64,000 nucleotides of DNA, from the NCBI GenBank assembly GCA_011620645.1, contig WOYS01000015.1, positions 1 through 64,000 on the forward strand, given 5' to 3'. Numbering within the stretch: position 1 is the first letter of the stretch; every line of letters starts with the position of its first letter. The position numbers were made by a program, and so were the translations under genes. This document shows, piece after piece, positions 27,201 through 36,957 of the stretch. This DNA is from Mycobacterium sp. GTDB taxonomy: Bacteria > Actinomycetota > Actinomycetes > Mycobacteriales > Mycobacteriaceae. The notes under the pieces were generated by a model. It ran no database searches, had not been told where the DNA came from, and saw nothing but the letters and a program-made list of their open reading frames with translations.

Positions 27201-30200
27201 CACCGTGGTGTCGGCAGCATCCTCGGTGACCGCTCCGGGTACCGCCGGATTCCTGGTCGAGACCTACGAGCAGGGTGAGCAGGTCACACGGGCCAGCGCG
27301 GTACTTCGCGCCGCCGAAGACACGGTCGCCGATTCCGCGCGCTCTCTCGACATCGACGCGTTACTGGCCGCGCACCCGAAGCGTCTGGACGGGGCGCAGC
27401 TGCGGGTCTGGTACAGCCAGCGCGGTATCCAGTACGGCCCTGCGTTCGCGGGCCTGGTGGCGGTCAACGTCAACGATGGCGGGGACGACCCGGACGACTC
27501 GGTCCTCGCCGAGGTCAGGCTGCCCGGGTCCATCCGGTCCCAGCAGTCCGCGTACTGCATGCACCCCGCGCTGCTGGACGCGTGCTTCCAGGCCGTCGGC
27601 GCCCATCCGGCGATCTTCGGCGACACCGCCGACTCGCTGCTGCTGCCGCTGGGCGTGCGCCGGTTGCGCGCCTACGGTTCGACACGCAAGGTGCACTACT
27701 GCTTTGCCAAGTTGACCGGTGTGACCGCCGCAACGGTCGAGGTCGACCTGGACGTGCTCGACGAGGACGGCAACGTCCTGCTCGAGGTGACGGGCCTGCG
27801 GCTGGGCACGGGTGTGTCCGACACCGGGCAGCTGGAGCGCACGTTCAACGACAGGCTGCTGACCATCGAGTGGAGCCAGCAGGGTCTGCCCGAGGCCGAG
27901 GGAGCGACTCCGGGCAGCTGGCTGCTGATCAGCACATCGTGCGCCGCGGATCTGCTGGCCGCAGATCTGCTGGCCACAGATCTGCTGGCCACACAGCTGG
28001 CCGACGCCCTCAAGGCGTACGGCGCCGACGTCACCACGATGGTATGGCCGCAGCATTCCGACCATGACGCCCAGGCGGTCAAGCTTCGCGAGCTGCTGGC
28101 CTCCAACGCCTTCGGCGATGTCCTGGTGGTGACCCCATCGCGGCGCCGGGTGACCGACAAGCAGTCCGGCGTGCGCGCCGGCGACAATGTCCGCCATCTC
28201 GTGCACATCGTCCGGGAGCTGCCCGAGGTTCCCGGTCCGGCCCCGCGGTTTCACGTCGTCACCCGCAATGCCCAGACGGTGCTGTCCGATGATGCCGCCA
28301 ACCTGGACGAGGCGGGGATGCGCGGCCTGGTACGGGTGGTCGGCACCGAGTACCCGCGGCTGCGGGTCACCCAGATCGACGTCGACGACGACACCGCTGC
28401 CACCCCGGTGGCCGCACAGCTGGTCTCCGGTTCGGATGAGGATGAGACCGCGTGGCGTGGCGGCAAGTGGTTCGTGGCCCGTCTGGTGTCGGGACCACTG
28501 CGCCCGGATGAGCGCCGCACCAGGGCGGTCAACCCCGCCCGCGACGGGCTCCGTCTGCAAATCCGGACGCCCGGCGACATCGAGACGCTGGAACTGGCGG
28601 CCTTCGAGCGGGTCGAGCCGGGCCCTGGCCAGATCGAGGTGGCGGTCACCGCGTCCAACCTGAACTTCGCCGACGTGCTGATCGCCTTCGGCCGGTACCC
28701 GAGCTTCGAGGGTCGCCAGCCCAAGCTGGGCGGGGACTTCGCCGGCGTGGTCACCGCGGTCGGACCGGGCGTGACGGGCCACAAGGTCGGCGACCGGGTC
28801 GGTGGCATCTCTGCCGACGGTGCCTGGGCGACATTCGTCACCTGCGACGCCAACCTGGCCGTCACCCTGCCGCCGGGGCTGCCGACCAACCGGGCCGCCG
28901 CGGTGCCCAGCGCCCACGCCACCGCCTGGTACGGCCTGCACGACCTGGCCAGGATCACCGCCGGCGACAAGTTGCTCATCCACTCCGGCACCGGTGGCGT
29001 CGGCCAGGCCGCCATCGCCATCGCGCGTGCCGCCGGCGCCGACATCTACGCCACCGCGGGCAGTGAAGCGCGTCGGGAACTGTTGCGCGGCATGGGAATC
29101 GAGCATGTCTACGATTCGCGCAGCACCGATTTCGCCGACCAGATCCGGCGCGACACCAGCGGGTACGGCGTCGATATCGTGCTGAACTCGCTGACCGGCC
29201 CGGCACAGCGTGCCGGCCTGGAACTGCTGTCTTTCGGAGGCAGGTTCGTCGAGATCGGCAAGCGCGACATCTACGGGGACACTCGGATGGGACTGTTCCC
29301 GTTCCGGCGCAACCTATCCTTCTTCGCGGTCGACCTGGCCTTGTTGACGCTGACCAATTCCGACACGGTGCACCGTCTACTGGAGGTCTGCTACCAGCAG
29401 ATCGCCCACGGCGTGCTTCCGCTGCCGCAGACCACGCACTACCCGCTGGAGGACGGCGCCACCGCGATCCGCGTGATGGGTGCCGCCGAGCACACCGGCA
29501 AGCTGGTGCTCGACATTCCGCGCAGCGGGCAGATCAACGCGGTCGTGCCGCCGGAGGAAGCGCAGGCGGTCCGCAGCGACGGCGCTTACATCGTCACCGG
29601 CGGACTCGGCGGGCTCGGCCTGTTCCTGGCCGAGAAGCTGGGCGCCGCGGGATGCGGCCGGATCGTGCTGAACGGCCGTTCCGCGCCGTCGCAGAACGCG
29701 CAGGAGGTCATCGAACGGATCCGGCGCGCTGGTGCCGAGGTCGAGGTATCGCTCGGTGACATCGCCGAACCGGAGACCGCCGAACGCCTGGTGGTGGCCG
29801 CATGCGCCACCGGGCTGCCGTTGCGCGGTGTGCTGCATGGAGCGGCGGTCGTCGAAGATGCCGTACTGACCAACATCTCCGACGAGCTCGTCGAACGGGA
29901 CTGGGCACCGAAGGTGTACGGCGCCTGGAATCTGCACACCGCGACGGCCAAGCAGACGCTGGACTGGTTCTGCATGTTCTCCTCGGCCGCGGCGCTGGTG
30001 GGTTCGCCCGGACAGGGCGCTTATGCGGCGGCCAACAGTTGGCTGGACGCCTTCGCGCACTGGCGCCGCAACAAGGGCCTGCCTGCCAACGCCATCGCGT
30101 GGGGGCCTTGGTCGGAGATCGGTGCGGGTACCGGGCTGGCGTCCGAGAGCGGCGAGGCTGCGATCGGTCCCGACGAAGGCGCCTATGCCTTCGACATGCT

Positions 30201-30618
30201 GCTTCGGCACGACCGTGCCTACGCTGGTTACGCGGCGTTGTCGGGGATGTCTTGGATCACCGCGTTCGCGCAGAATGCCCGGTTCGCCGAGGCGTTCCGG
30301 TCCACCGGTCCGCGGGGCGGCGGCACATCCAGTGCGTTCCTGGCAGAGCTGCATGATCTGCCGCGCGACGAGTGGCCCGCCAGGACGCGAAAGATGGTCG
30401 CCGAGCAGGTGAGCTTGATCCTGCGCCGTGCGGTGGACCCCGACCGTCCGCTGGCTGAGTACGGTCTCGATTCCCTGGGGACTCTCGAGATACGGACCCG
30501 GATCGAGGCGGAAACAGGTATACGAATCGGCTCAGCAGACATAAGCACTGTTCGTGCGCTGACAGAGCGTCTGGCTGACGCGTTGGCGCCCGACTCGCCG
30601 GTATCGGTCCCGTCGTAA
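24256..30618 (+). CDS. Mas-like iterative type I polyketide synthase (Pks5 type)
   Basis: A 2120-residue synthase with the full reducing set in mycocerosate-synthase order. KS has its cysteine in [10 protein letters not shown] (about 189); AT has GHSMGE (serine about 632) and VASH (about 733). DH has [15 protein letters not shown] (about 937), ER has [11 protein letters not shown] (about 1573), KR has [11 protein letters not shown] (about 1777), and ACP has [10 protein letters not shown] (serine about 2072). VASH in place of HAFH points to methylmalonyl-CoA, so the product should be a methyl-branched fatty acid. No thioesterase is present; such products are handed to Pap-type acyltransferases. 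With PapA, FAAL and glycosyltransferase genes downstream it fits the Pks5-type synthase of lipooligosaccharides. The start is TTG 24256 or in-frame TTG 24292. Confidence 0.93.
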   Translation: MEVAVPKEVGSKLVETAVTAVAVIGMAVRLPGGIDSPEQMWQALLRGDDYVTTVPLERWDAEENYDPEVGVPGRSVSKWGAFLDDVAGFDADFFGIGDREATAADPQHRLLLETAWEAVEHAGIDPATLDGSMTGVFMGLTTNDYQLIAADAHAIEGPYGLTHNNYSMASGRIAFHLGLRGPAFTVDSACSSGLLAMHMATRSLHLGESDMVLAGGAHIILDPRKYASASAQGMLSGTGRCHAFDVNADGFVFAEASAVLLLKRLDDAERDGDRILAVVRGTAANQDGHTVNILTPSNESQVAVYRTALASGAIDPGTVGYVEAHGTGTPVGDPIEFKSLADVYGGTGPIAIGSSKTNFGHSQSASGVVGVIKSVLALQHGVIPPNLHFTRMPEEMERLGTEFFVPTDTIPFPDKGDRPRRAAVSAYGISGSNAHAVLEQAPQANDVSVKPAEGEQRPLLFALSSTSADELRRTAGRLAAWVADHPDVDLHDLGYTLARRRSHRSVRTTVVADSTESLLSALREVADGGAPYEPAVSADDRGPVWVFSGQGSQWAGMGAGLLASQPVFAATVAELEPLIADESGFSVTEAMSAPETVTSISKVQPTVFAVQVALAATLKAYGVVPGAVIGHSMGEIAAAVAADVLTLEDAVKVICRRSELMGRVAGTGAMASVEMPAKQVLSELQARGVNDVVLAVVASPTSTVVGGTKESVRELVTDWERRGIMAREVAVDVASHTPQVDPILDDLADALADLDPGEASVPYYSATMYDPRDLVDWDADYWVDNLRHTVRFAAAVQAALEDGYRVFTELSPHPLLTHAVDQTARSLGITLAALASVRREQELPFGLLAVVAELHNAGAKVDFSVLYPAGRLVDAPLPTWTRRPLMLTRDPNELPPGGSMLAVHPLLGAHVRLPEEPERHAWQADVGTTAQPWLGDHQVHSVAALPGAAYCEMALAAAKTVLGDAAEVHDISFDEMLLLEGGTVVSAASSVTAPGTAGFLVETYEQGEQVTRASAVLRAAEDTVADSARSLDIDALLAAHPKRLDGAQLRVWYSQRGIQYGPAFAGLVAVNVNDGGDDPDDSVLAEVRLPGSIRSQQSAYCMHPALLDACFQAVGAHPAIFGDTADSLLLPLGVRRLRAYGSTRKVHYCFAKLTGVTAATVEVDLDVLDEDGNVLLEVTGLRLGTGVSDTGQLERTFNDRLLTIEWSQQGLPEAEGATPGSWLLISTSCAADLLAADLLATDLLATQLADALKAYGADVTTMVWPQHSDHDAQAVKLRELLASNAFGDVLVVTPSRRRVTDKQSGVRAGDNVRHLVHIVRELPEVPGPAPRFHVVTRNAQTVLSDDAANLDEAGMRGLVRVVGTEYPRLRVTQIDVDDDTAATPVAAQLVSGSDEDETAWRGGKWFVARLVSGPLRPDERRTRAVNPARDGLRLQIRTPGDIETLELAAFERVEPGPGQIEVAVTASNLNFADVLIAFGRYPSFEGRQPKLGGDFAGVVTAVGPGVTGHKVGDRVGGISADGAWATFVTCDANLAVTLPPGLPTNRAAAVPSAHATAWYGLHDLARITAGDKLLIHSGTGGVGQAAIAIARAAGADIYATAGSEARRELLRGMGIEHVYDSRSTDFADQIRRDTSGYGVDIVLNSLTGPAQRAGLELLSFGGRFVEIGKRDIYGDTRMGLFPFRRNLSFFAVDLALLTLTNSDTVHRLLEVCYQQIAHGVLPLPQTTHYPLEDGATAIRVMGAAEHTGKLVLDIPRSGQINAVVPPEEAQAVRSDGAYIVTGGLGGLGLFLAEKLGAAGCGRIVLNGRSAPSQNAQEVIERIRRAGAEVEVSLGDIAEPETAERLVVAACATGLPLRGVLHGAAVVEDAVLTNISDELVERDWAPKVYGAWNLHTATAKQTLDWFCMFSSAAALVGSPGQGAYAAANSWLDAFAHWRRNKGLPANAIAWGPWSEIGAGTGLASESGEAAIGPDEGAYAFDMLLRHDRAYAGYAALSGMSWITAFAQNARFAEAFRSTGPRGGGTSSAFLAELHDLPRDEWPARTRKMVAEQVSLILRRAVDPDRPLAEYGLDSLGTLEIRTRIEAETGIRIGSADISTVRALTERLADALAPDSPVSVPS
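27949..27993 (+). repeat. Three 15-bp tandem repeats inside the PKS gene
   Basis: Three units of GATCTGCTGGCC plus GCA or ACA run in frame and encode a repeated Asp-Leu-Leu-Ala-Ala/Thr in the linker between DH and ER (about residue 1232). The array is length-variable without loss of frame. Confidence 0.9.
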
Positions 30619-30680
30619 AGATGGAAAGCGCATCGATGCGCACACCGTCCGAAGACGCCGTTCAGGTAGGAGACCAATAA

Positions 30681-32114
30681 GTGGTGCTGATGAAGCCGAT
30701 TCAGGAGTGGATCGGTGAACCAGGTTCGGTGACCTCGTGGCATCCGTCACGGGCCTCCTTGGCCAAGGTGCGCGAAGCCCCGGTCAGCGATGTGCCGACC
30801 AGCTATCAGCAGGAGCAGCATCTGCTGGCCTACCGCAAGCACCTGTCCGAGGGCACCGACATGGCCCGGCTGATTATTCCCGGATGGGACGTGCCAGGAC
30901 AGTGCGATGTCCGGGCCATGACCCACGTGATCAATGCCTATCTCCGTCGGCATGACACGTTCCACAGCTGGTTCGAGTTCTCCGATGACGGCGAGATCGT
31001 CCGGCACACGGTGACCAGCCCGCGCGATATCAAGCTGGCCGCCACCGACCACGGTGAGATGGCGGCCGCCCAGTGGCGCGATCACGTGATGTCCACCCCC
31101 GACCCGTGGCAGTGGGACTGCTTCCACTTCGGTGTCATCCAGCGGGCCGACCACTTCACCATCTACATCAGCGTCGACCACGTGCACACGGACGCGATGT
31201 TCATCGGGCTGGCCTTCGTCGAGATCCACCTGATGTATGACGCGCTGGTGCAGGGAGAGGCGCCGCTGCAACTGCCCGAGGCGGGCAGCTATGCGCAGTA
31301 CTGCATCGATCAGCGCAAGTACACCGCAGACCTGACCAGCGAGTCCGACGAGGTGCGCCACTGGCTCGACTTCCTGGAACTCAACGGCGGCACGCTGCCC
31401 GGGTTCTCGCTGCCGCTGGGCGACGCGTCGGAGCCGCAACCCGGTGACCTCATGACGCTGCAGTTACTCGACGAAGATCAGACCGACAACTTCGAAGCCG
31501 CCTGCACAGCTGCGGGCGTGCGCTTCAGCGGCGGCGTTTTCGCCTGCGGCGCGCTGGCCCACACCGCGCTGACGGGTGAGGACACCTACTCGGTGATCAC
31601 CCCGACCACCACCCGGCGCAGCCAGGCCGATTTCATGACCACGGGCTGGTTCACCGGCCTGGTGCCGATCGCCGTGCCGGTGGACATCACCTCGTTCGCC
31701 GATACCGCGGTGGCGGCCCAGGTGTCCTTCGACGGTGGGATGGAGCTGGCACACGTGCCGTTTCAGCGGGTGCTCGAACTGGGCGCCGACCACGGCGTCC
31801 GTGCACCGGGTCCGGGCGTGCCGATGCTGTCCTTCATCGACCTCGGCATGCTGCTGCCGGGGGTCATCGAGACCTTCCAGAGCCTGGGCGGCAGGATCTA
31901 CAGCGATCCCCGCTCGGCGTATCAGATCGGGATGTGGGTCAACCGGGCCCAGAAGGAGACGACGGTGACCGTCGCCTTCCCCAACAACTCGATCGCGCGG
32001 GATTCGGTACTGCGCTACGTCGAATCGATGCGCACGGTCTACCTGCGGGTCATCGACGGGCTGGTGCCGGTCGAGGCCTGCGAGGCAGCCGATTTCGATC
32101 TCAAGATCGCCTGA
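30681..32114 (+). CDS. PapA-family acyltransferase (PapA4-like)
   Basis: A 477-residue polyketide-associated acyltransferase of the condensation-domain fold. The catalytic HxxxD motif is in SVDHVHTDAMF, with Ala replacing the usual Gly after Asp. FMTTGWFTGLVPI takes the place of the DFGWG structural motif. The N-terminal EPGSVTSWHPSRASLAKVRE resembles trehalose-ester Pap proteins (PapA1-A4) and not PapA5. It should move the PKS-made branched acyl chain from the ACP onto a trehalose-based acceptor. GTG 30681 follows GTAGGAG, 62 bases after the PKS gene, so the genes probably form one operon. Confidence 0.88.
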   Translation: MVLMKPIQEWIGEPGSVTSWHPSRASLAKVREAPVSDVPTSYQQEQHLLAYRKHLSEGTDMARLIIPGWDVPGQCDVRAMTHVINAYLRRHDTFHSWFEFSDDGEIVRHTVTSPRDIKLAATDHGEMAAAQWRDHVMSTPDPWQWDCFHFGVIQRADHFTIYISVDHVHTDAMFIGLAFVEIHLMYDALVQGEAPLQLPEAGSYAQYCIDQRKYTADLTSESDEVRHWLDFLELNGGTLPGFSLPLGDASEPQPGDLMTLQLLDEDQTDNFEAACTAAGVRFSGGVFACGALAHTALTGEDTYSVITPTTTRRSQADFMTTGWFTGLVPIAVPVDITSFADTAVAAQVSFDGGMELAHVPFQRVLELGADHGVRAPGPGVPMLSFIDLGMLLPGVIETFQSLGGRIYSDPRSAYQIGMWVNRAQKETTVTVAFPNNSIARDSVLRYVESMRTVYLRVIDGLVPVEACEAADFDLKIA

Positions 32115-32141
32115 GCATTCTACACGGGAGGTGACGGTGCG

Positions 32142-33566
32142 ATGACAGGTGCCACCACAACGCCGGACGCCACGGAAAAGCCGGACGCCACGGAAAAGCC
32201 GGACGCCACGGAAAAGCCGGACGCCGCAAGACCAGACAACGTGCTCACGTTCACCGATCAGGTGATGTTCCTGGCCCTTCGCGCCACCGGAGCCGAGGCC
32301 GTCGTTCAGGCCAACTGGATCTACGAGCATCCCGTCGACCATGACGGCCTGCGCAGGTTCTTCGAGAACTTCGGCTACGGAATGATGGGCCGGCGCATCG
32401 AGCCGTCGCCGCTGCCGTTCGGACGGCATCGTTGGGTGGCTGTGCGCGGTCCGCAGCGCGAACTGGACATCGCCGAGCCTCGGCCGCGCGCCGAACTGGG
32501 TGACTGGATCGAAGAGCGGACGGCATTGCCACTCGATCCGGAACACGGCCCGACCTGGCATATGGGCGTGCTGCCGATGACCGACGGCTCGACTGCGGTA
32601 TCGCTGACCCTCTCGCATTGCATCGCCGATGGCAGCGCCTTTGTGCTCGCGCTGCTGGAAGCGGTGCACCAGGCGAAATCGGATCATCGATACGGACCAC
32701 CGAGAGCCCGCACCCGGCGTCAAGCCATCGTCGAGGATCTCCGCCTCACGATCCGCGGGCTGCCCGAACTGGGTCGCACCCTGGTCGCCACCGCCAAACT
32801 GGCCCGTGCCCACCGTCACGAGATCTCCCGGTCGGGTGCGGTGCGCGTCGCCAGGCCCACAGGTCCCGATCATCTGGTGCTGGTGCCGAACCTGAACGTG
32901 TTCGTCGCCACCGACGAGTGGGATGCGCGTGCGAAAGCCCTTAGTGGCAACAGCTATGCGCTGGTGGCCGGTTTCGCCGCCAAACTCGCCGAGCGCTTGG
33001 GCCGGCGCCGCGCGGAGGACGGTCTGGTCACCCTCAACGTGCCGCAGGCCGATCGCGCATCCGGCGACACCCGTGCCAACGCGGTGATCCTGGCCGACGT
33101 CGTCGTCGACCCGACCGAGGTCACCACCGACCTCTCGCACGTTCGCGTGGCACTGAAGGAAGGCATCACCACAGCCCGCGAAATGCCCGACGAGATGCTC
33201 GCGCTGCTTCCGCTGGCGCCGTGGGTGCCCAAACGGGCGGTGCATGCGGTAGCCGACGTGCTGTTCGGTTTCTCCGCCGATATGCCGGTGTCCTGTTCGA
33301 ACATGGGTGAACTGCCCGCGTACGTGGCGCTCGCCGATGGGACGCCAGCGGAGTACATGTTCTCCCGCGGGGTGGATCGTTCCATCACCCGGCACTCGCT
33401 GGAGAAGCGCGGCGGCCTGCTCACCGTGGTGGCCCTGCGGCTGAACGGCAAGATCGCGCTAGGTGCGGTCGCCTATAAGCCCGGCGCGGCCAACACCAAA
33501 CCGTGGTTGCGTGAACTGGTCACCGGCACGCTCGCGGAGTTCGGGCTGTCCGGGCACATCGAGTGA
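32142..33566 (+). CDS. HxxxDG acyltransferase (WS/DGAT-like), first of tandem pair
   Basis: A 474-residue acyltransferase-like protein. The first 27 residues are a low-complexity run of repeated PDATEK units; the conserved part begins near DNVLTFTDQVMFLALRATG. The catalytic motif is LTLSHCIADGSAF (HxxxDG). A later VSCSNMGELP and an RGVDRSITRHSL block match the next gene. The fold is that of wax-ester-synthase/condensation-type acyltransferases. It and its neighbour are clear paralogues (GYG-GRRIE-SPLPFGR-RWV in both). They may add the straight-chain or second acyl groups of the lipooligosaccharide, but the acceptor is unknown. The gene follows papA by 27 bases. Confidence 0.82.
   Translation: MTGATTTPDATEKPDATEKPDATEKPDAARPDNVLTFTDQVMFLALRATGAEAVVQANWIYEHPVDHDGLRRFFENFGYGMMGRRIEPSPLPFGRHRWVAVRGPQRELDIAEPRPRAELGDWIEERTALPLDPEHGPTWHMGVLPMTDGSTAVSLTLSHCIADGSAFVLALLEAVHQAKSDHRYGPPRARTRRQAIVEDLRLTIRGLPELGRTLVATAKLARAHRHEISRSGAVRVARPTGPDHLVLVPNLNVFVATDEWDARAKALSGNSYALVAGFAAKLAERLGRRRAEDGLVTLNVPQADRASGDTRANAVILADVVVDPTEVTTDLSHVRVALKEGITTAREMPDEMLALLPLAPWVPKRAVHAVADVLFGFSADMPVSCSNMGELPAYVALADGTPAEYMFSRGVDRSITRHSLEKRGGLLTVVALRLNGKIALGAVAYKPGAANTKPWLRELVTGTLAEFGLSGHIE
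32163..32226 (+). repeat. 18-bp tandem repeat coding for PDATEK
   Basis: Three exact 18-bp units (from 32163, 32181 and 32199) and a partial fourth form the start of the acyltransferase gene. The unit keeps the frame, so slippage would change only the N-terminal length. Confidence 0.93.
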
Positions 33567-33577
33567 CGGAGGCGCAG

Positions 33578-34948
33578 ATGGACAACCGCCTGGCATTGTT
33601 CGACGAAGGCATGGTGCGTTCGTTGAAAGCCACCGGCCGCATGCAGGCGATGCAGTGTGTCTGGGTGTACCAGCGTCCGATCGACATGGAGGGTGTGCGG
33701 CGGTTCCACCGCAATTTCGGCTACGGCATCGCAGGTCGGCGGATCGAGCGTTCGCCGCTGCCGTTCGGCCGTTACCGCTGGGTCTCGACCCCGGGACCGG
33801 CCTCGCCGCTGGAGATCTTCGACACCCCGATCCCGCGCGAGGATCTCAACGACTGGATCGACATCCGTTCGCAGATCCACGTCGACGCCGAGGACGGGCC
33901 GGGCTGGCACATCGCGGTGCAGCCACTGTCCGACGGTGCCACGGCGGTCTGTGTGGTCGGCACGCATTGCCTCGCCGACGGCGTTGGGGCGGCGCTCGCG
34001 GTGTGGGCGGCGGTGATCGACAACAAGATCGACATCGGTTATCCGCCACCGGTTTCCCGGCGCACCCGGCGCGCGCTCGTCGCCGATCTGAAAGACACGG
34101 TGCGCGAACTTCCCGCAGCCGGCCGCGCCGCGGCCAAGCTGGTGAGGCTGGTACGCGAAGGTGCCAAGGAAGCCGGCAACCAGAAGCCCGGGAACAAGCC
34201 GGCGAAGAAGAAGTTCGTCGGGCCGGATGAACCCGTCGTGATGCCCTGGGCCTCGGTGTGGATCGAGCCCGCGCTGTGGGACGAGCGGGCCCGCGACCTG
34301 GGAGGCAACACCTATGCGTTGCTGGCCGGTATCGCGGCCCGGCTGGGCGAGCGGCTGGACCGGCGTGGACCCGACGGCGAGGTGACCCTGCTGATCGCGA
34401 TGGCCGACCGCGGCGACAAGGATTATCGCGCCAACGCCATGTCGCTGACCAGCGTCACGGTCGACCCGACCCCGGTTTCCAAGGATCTGACTGCTACGCG
34501 CGTGGCGGTCCGCGAGGCGATCAAGACCAACAAGGAAACGCCCAACCCGTTGCTGGAGGTGCTGCCGCTGGTGCCGTTGCTGCCGCGCAAGGCCGTCCGG
34601 CTGCTGGCTGACACCATCGTCGGCGCCGACGACCTGCCGGTGACGTGTTCGAATCTCGGCGCCATGCCCGAAGCGCTGACCTCGGTGGATGGTGCCCCGG
34701 CGGATTTCACGGTGTTCAGGGGCGTGGATCAGGGACTCACCCGCAGCTTCCTCGAGCTCGCAGGCGGCCAGCTGGTTGTGGTTTCGGTGCTCGTAGGTGG
34801 CAAAATCAACATCGGCGTCGAGGCGTATCAGCCCGGCGCCGAAAACTCGAAGGCGCGTCTACGGGAGCTGGTTGTCGCCACGCTGGCCGAATTCGAACTC
34901 ACCGGTGAGGATCGGGTCGCAGGACGCCTTATGACGGATAAAGGTTGA
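33578..34948 (+). CDS. HxxxDG acyltransferase (WS/DGAT-like), second of tandem pair
   Basis: A 456-residue paralogue of the preceding gene, with VVGTHCLADGVGAAL as the HxxxDG active-site motif and SRRTRRALVADLKDTVRELP plus a Lys-rich linker (NKPAKKKFVG) before the second half. ATG 33578 is chosen because GGAGG lies six bases upstream; an upstream GTG at 33563 overlaps the previous stop. Tight spacing implies co-translation with its partner. The two proteins may act as alternatives at different acceptor positions or as a heterodimer. No membrane segment or signal peptide is seen, so it should act on the cytoplasmic side. Confidence 0.82.
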   Translation: MDNRLALFDEGMVRSLKATGRMQAMQCVWVYQRPIDMEGVRRFHRNFGYGIAGRRIERSPLPFGRYRWVSTPGPASPLEIFDTPIPREDLNDWIDIRSQIHVDAEDGPGWHIAVQPLSDGATAVCVVGTHCLADGVGAALAVWAAVIDNKIDIGYPPPVSRRTRRALVADLKDTVRELPAAGRAAAKLVRLVREGAKEAGNQKPGNKPAKKKFVGPDEPVVMPWASVWIEPALWDERARDLGGNTYALLAGIAARLGERLDRRGPDGEVTLLIAMADRGDKDYRANAMSLTSVTVDPTPVSKDLTATRVAVREAIKTNKETPNPLLEVLPLVPLLPRKAVRLLADTIVGADDLPVTCSNLGAMPEALTSVDGAPADFTVFRGVDQGLTRSFLELAGGQLVVVSVLVGGKINIGVEAYQPGAENSKARLRELVVATLAEFELTGEDRVAGRLMTDKG

Positions 34949-34952
34949 TGCC

Positions 34953-36713
34953 GTGACACAGAGTTCCCTGATCGGTGTGCTGCGGGAGCGTGCGAGCCTG
35001 CAGCCGGATGATCTGGCCTACACCTACATGGACTACGACCTCGCGCCCGAGGGTGTCGCGAACTCACTCACCTGGGCCCAGCTGGCGCGCAAGGTGCACA
35101 GCCTGGCCTGGGAACTGCGCCAGCTCGCCCAGATCGGTGACCGCGCCGTCATCGTCGCCCCGCAGGGGCTGGAGTACGTCATCGCGTTCCTGGCCACGTT
35201 GCAGGCCGGAATCGTCGGCGTCCCGCTGTCGGTGCCCCAGGCCGGAAAGGGCGGCCGCCACGATGAGCGGATCGCCGCCGTCATCGAGGATTCCGCGCCG
35301 ACCATCCTGCTGACCACCGCTGCGGTGACCGAGTCACTCACCGGATACGCCGTCGCGCACGGCGATCGCCCCGCGCTCGTGATCGTGGAGGTCGACAGTC
35401 TCGATCTGGATGAGCGCCGCAAGAACCTCAAGTCCCGCGAGGAGTTCCCGGAGGTCGCGTACCTGCAGTACACCTCCGGTTCGACGCGTACCCCGGCCGG
35501 CGTGATGGTGTCCGACGCCAACCTGCCCGCCAACTTCGAACATTTCGTGCACGACGTGTTCGACGGATTCGGCAATGTCGCACCTCCGGGAACCACCGCC
35601 GTGCTGTGGCTGCCCTTTTACCACGACATGGGACTGGTGATCGGCATCGTCTATCCGATCCTCGGTGGCTGGCACACCGTGTTCACCACCCCGGCCTCGT
35701 TCGTGAACCGGCCGTCCCGGTGGGTGCAGCTGATGGCCGGCTACCCGAACGTGCTGACCGCGGGACCCAACTTCGCCTTCGAGCTGTCCGCCGCGAAGAC
35801 CACCGACGAGGACATGGCCGGTCTGGACTTGGGCAATGTGATCGCCATGGTCAGTGGCGCCGAGCGGGTGCACGACGCCACCCTGCGGCGGTTCGCGCGG
35901 CGGTTCGCGAAGTTCAACTTCCACCCTGAGGTGTACAAGCCCTCCTACGGCCTGGCCGAGGCCACGCTGTTCATCACGACTCGCGCGGCGGGCGGGCCGC
36001 CCACCGTCGCTGCGTTCGATCCGGACAAGCTGTCCGCAGGCAAGGCGGAGCGCTGCAGCCTGGAAGAAGGCACCGCGCTGGTCAGCTACGGCACCGAAAC
36101 CTCGCCGCTGGTTCGCATCGTCGACCCCGAGACACGGGTCGAGTGCCCGGCCGGGATCATCGGCGAGATCTGGTCGAATGGCGAGAACAACTGCCTGGGC
36201 TACTGGCGCAAGCCGGAGCAGACCGAGCGGCTGTTCCAAGCGACGATCGTCAACCCGACGGAAGGAACGCCGGAAGGCCCGTGGCTGCGCACCGGCGATC
36301 TCGGTGTCATCTCCGACGGTGACCTGTTCATCATCGGCCGGATCAAGGATCTGCTGATCGTGCGCGGCCGCAACCACTATCCCGACGATATCGAGGCCAC
36401 CATCACCGAGATCACTGGCGGCCGGGTCGCTGCCTTCTCGGTCGAGGAGGGCCGTGCCGAGCAGTTAGTGGCGATCATCGAGATCAAGAATCGCGATGGT
36501 CGATTCGACGGGGCCGATTCGCTCGAGACGGTCAAACGTGATGTGGCGACGGCGGTTTCGGAGACGCACGGGATCAGCGCCGCCGATCTGGTGCTGGTGT
36601 CCAGTGGGGCCGTTCCGCTGACCACCAGCGGCAAGGTGCGCCGGTCCTCATGCGCCGAGCAGTACCGGAAGGGCCAGTTCAACCGTCTGGACGAGAAAGC
36701 CCAGACGGCCTGA
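34953..36713 (+). CDS. Fatty acyl-AMP ligase (FadD, FAAL type)
   Basis: A 586-residue adenylate-forming enzyme. The motifs are YTSGSTRTPAGVMV (about 172), the aromatic YGLAEATLFIT, RTGDLGVISDGDLFIIGRIK (about 445-465), RGRNHYPDDIE and the C-terminal lysine in TTSGKVRRS. Length and VMVSDANL context fit long-chain fatty acyl-AMP ligases, which activate a fatty acid and pass it directly to a PKS acyl carrier instead of to CoA. It should supply the starter acyl chain to the upstream PKS, the role of FadD24/FadD25-type genes in lipooligosaccharide loci. It begins at GTG 34953, four bases after the previous stop. Confidence 0.9.
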   Translation: MTQSSLIGVLRERASLQPDDLAYTYMDYDLAPEGVANSLTWAQLARKVHSLAWELRQLAQIGDRAVIVAPQGLEYVIAFLATLQAGIVGVPLSVPQAGKGGRHDERIAAVIEDSAPTILLTTAAVTESLTGYAVAHGDRPALVIVEVDSLDLDERRKNLKSREEFPEVAYLQYTSGSTRTPAGVMVSDANLPANFEHFVHDVFDGFGNVAPPGTTAVLWLPFYHDMGLVIGIVYPILGGWHTVFTTPASFVNRPSRWVQLMAGYPNVLTAGPNFAFELSAAKTTDEDMAGLDLGNVIAMVSGAERVHDATLRRFARRFAKFNFHPEVYKPSYGLAEATLFITTRAAGGPPTVAAFDPDKLSAGKAERCSLEEGTALVSYGTETSPLVRIVDPETRVECPAGIIGEIWSNGENNCLGYWRKPEQTERLFQATIVNPTEGTPEGPWLRTGDLGVISDGDLFIIGRIKDLLIVRGRNHYPDDIEATITEITGGRVAAFSVEEGRAEQLVAIIEIKNRDGRFDGADSLETVKRDVATAVSETHGISAADLVLVSSGAVPLTTSGKVRRSSCAEQYRKGQFNRLDEKAQTA

Positions 36714-36717
36714 CAGC

Positions 36718-36957
36718 GTGGATAACACGCTCACCTACATCGATCATCTTGATGATGCGCGGTGCGGAACCGCAGATCACCGGTCGGGTCCTGAATCGGA
36801 TCGGTGGGCAACTGGTGCTGGGTGGTTGCCGGGCACGTGGCGGGTGGCGATATCGGTCAGCCCATGGTCGGTAGGTCAGCCCCATTCCGAAGACGCGCTG
36901 CACGAGGTCGTGCACGAGGCGCTGTCTGACTTCGGTGTGAAGGGTATCGGCGTTTGA
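36718..36957 (+). CDS. Small hypothetical protein in the lipid operon
   Basis: A possible 79-residue protein beginning at GTG 36718, five bases after the fadD stop and overlapping the next start (TTGA). The compact packing on both sides argues that it is translated and couples the flanking genes. No signal peptide, membrane segment or known motif is seen. The C-terminal half, EDALHEVVHEALSDFGVKG, looks helical. It could be a short partner of the membrane protein that follows, or a spurious frame; I cannot decide without homologues. Confidence 0.45.
   Translation: MDNTLTYIDHLDDARCGTADHRSGPESDRWATGAGWLPGTWRVAISVSPWSVGQPHSEDALHEVVHEALSDFGVKGIGV

Noticed and set aside
31464..33395. Open frame of 643 codons antisense to papA and the first HxxxDG acyltransferase
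   Set aside because: It spans two real + strand genes and the gap between them, and lacks any motif.
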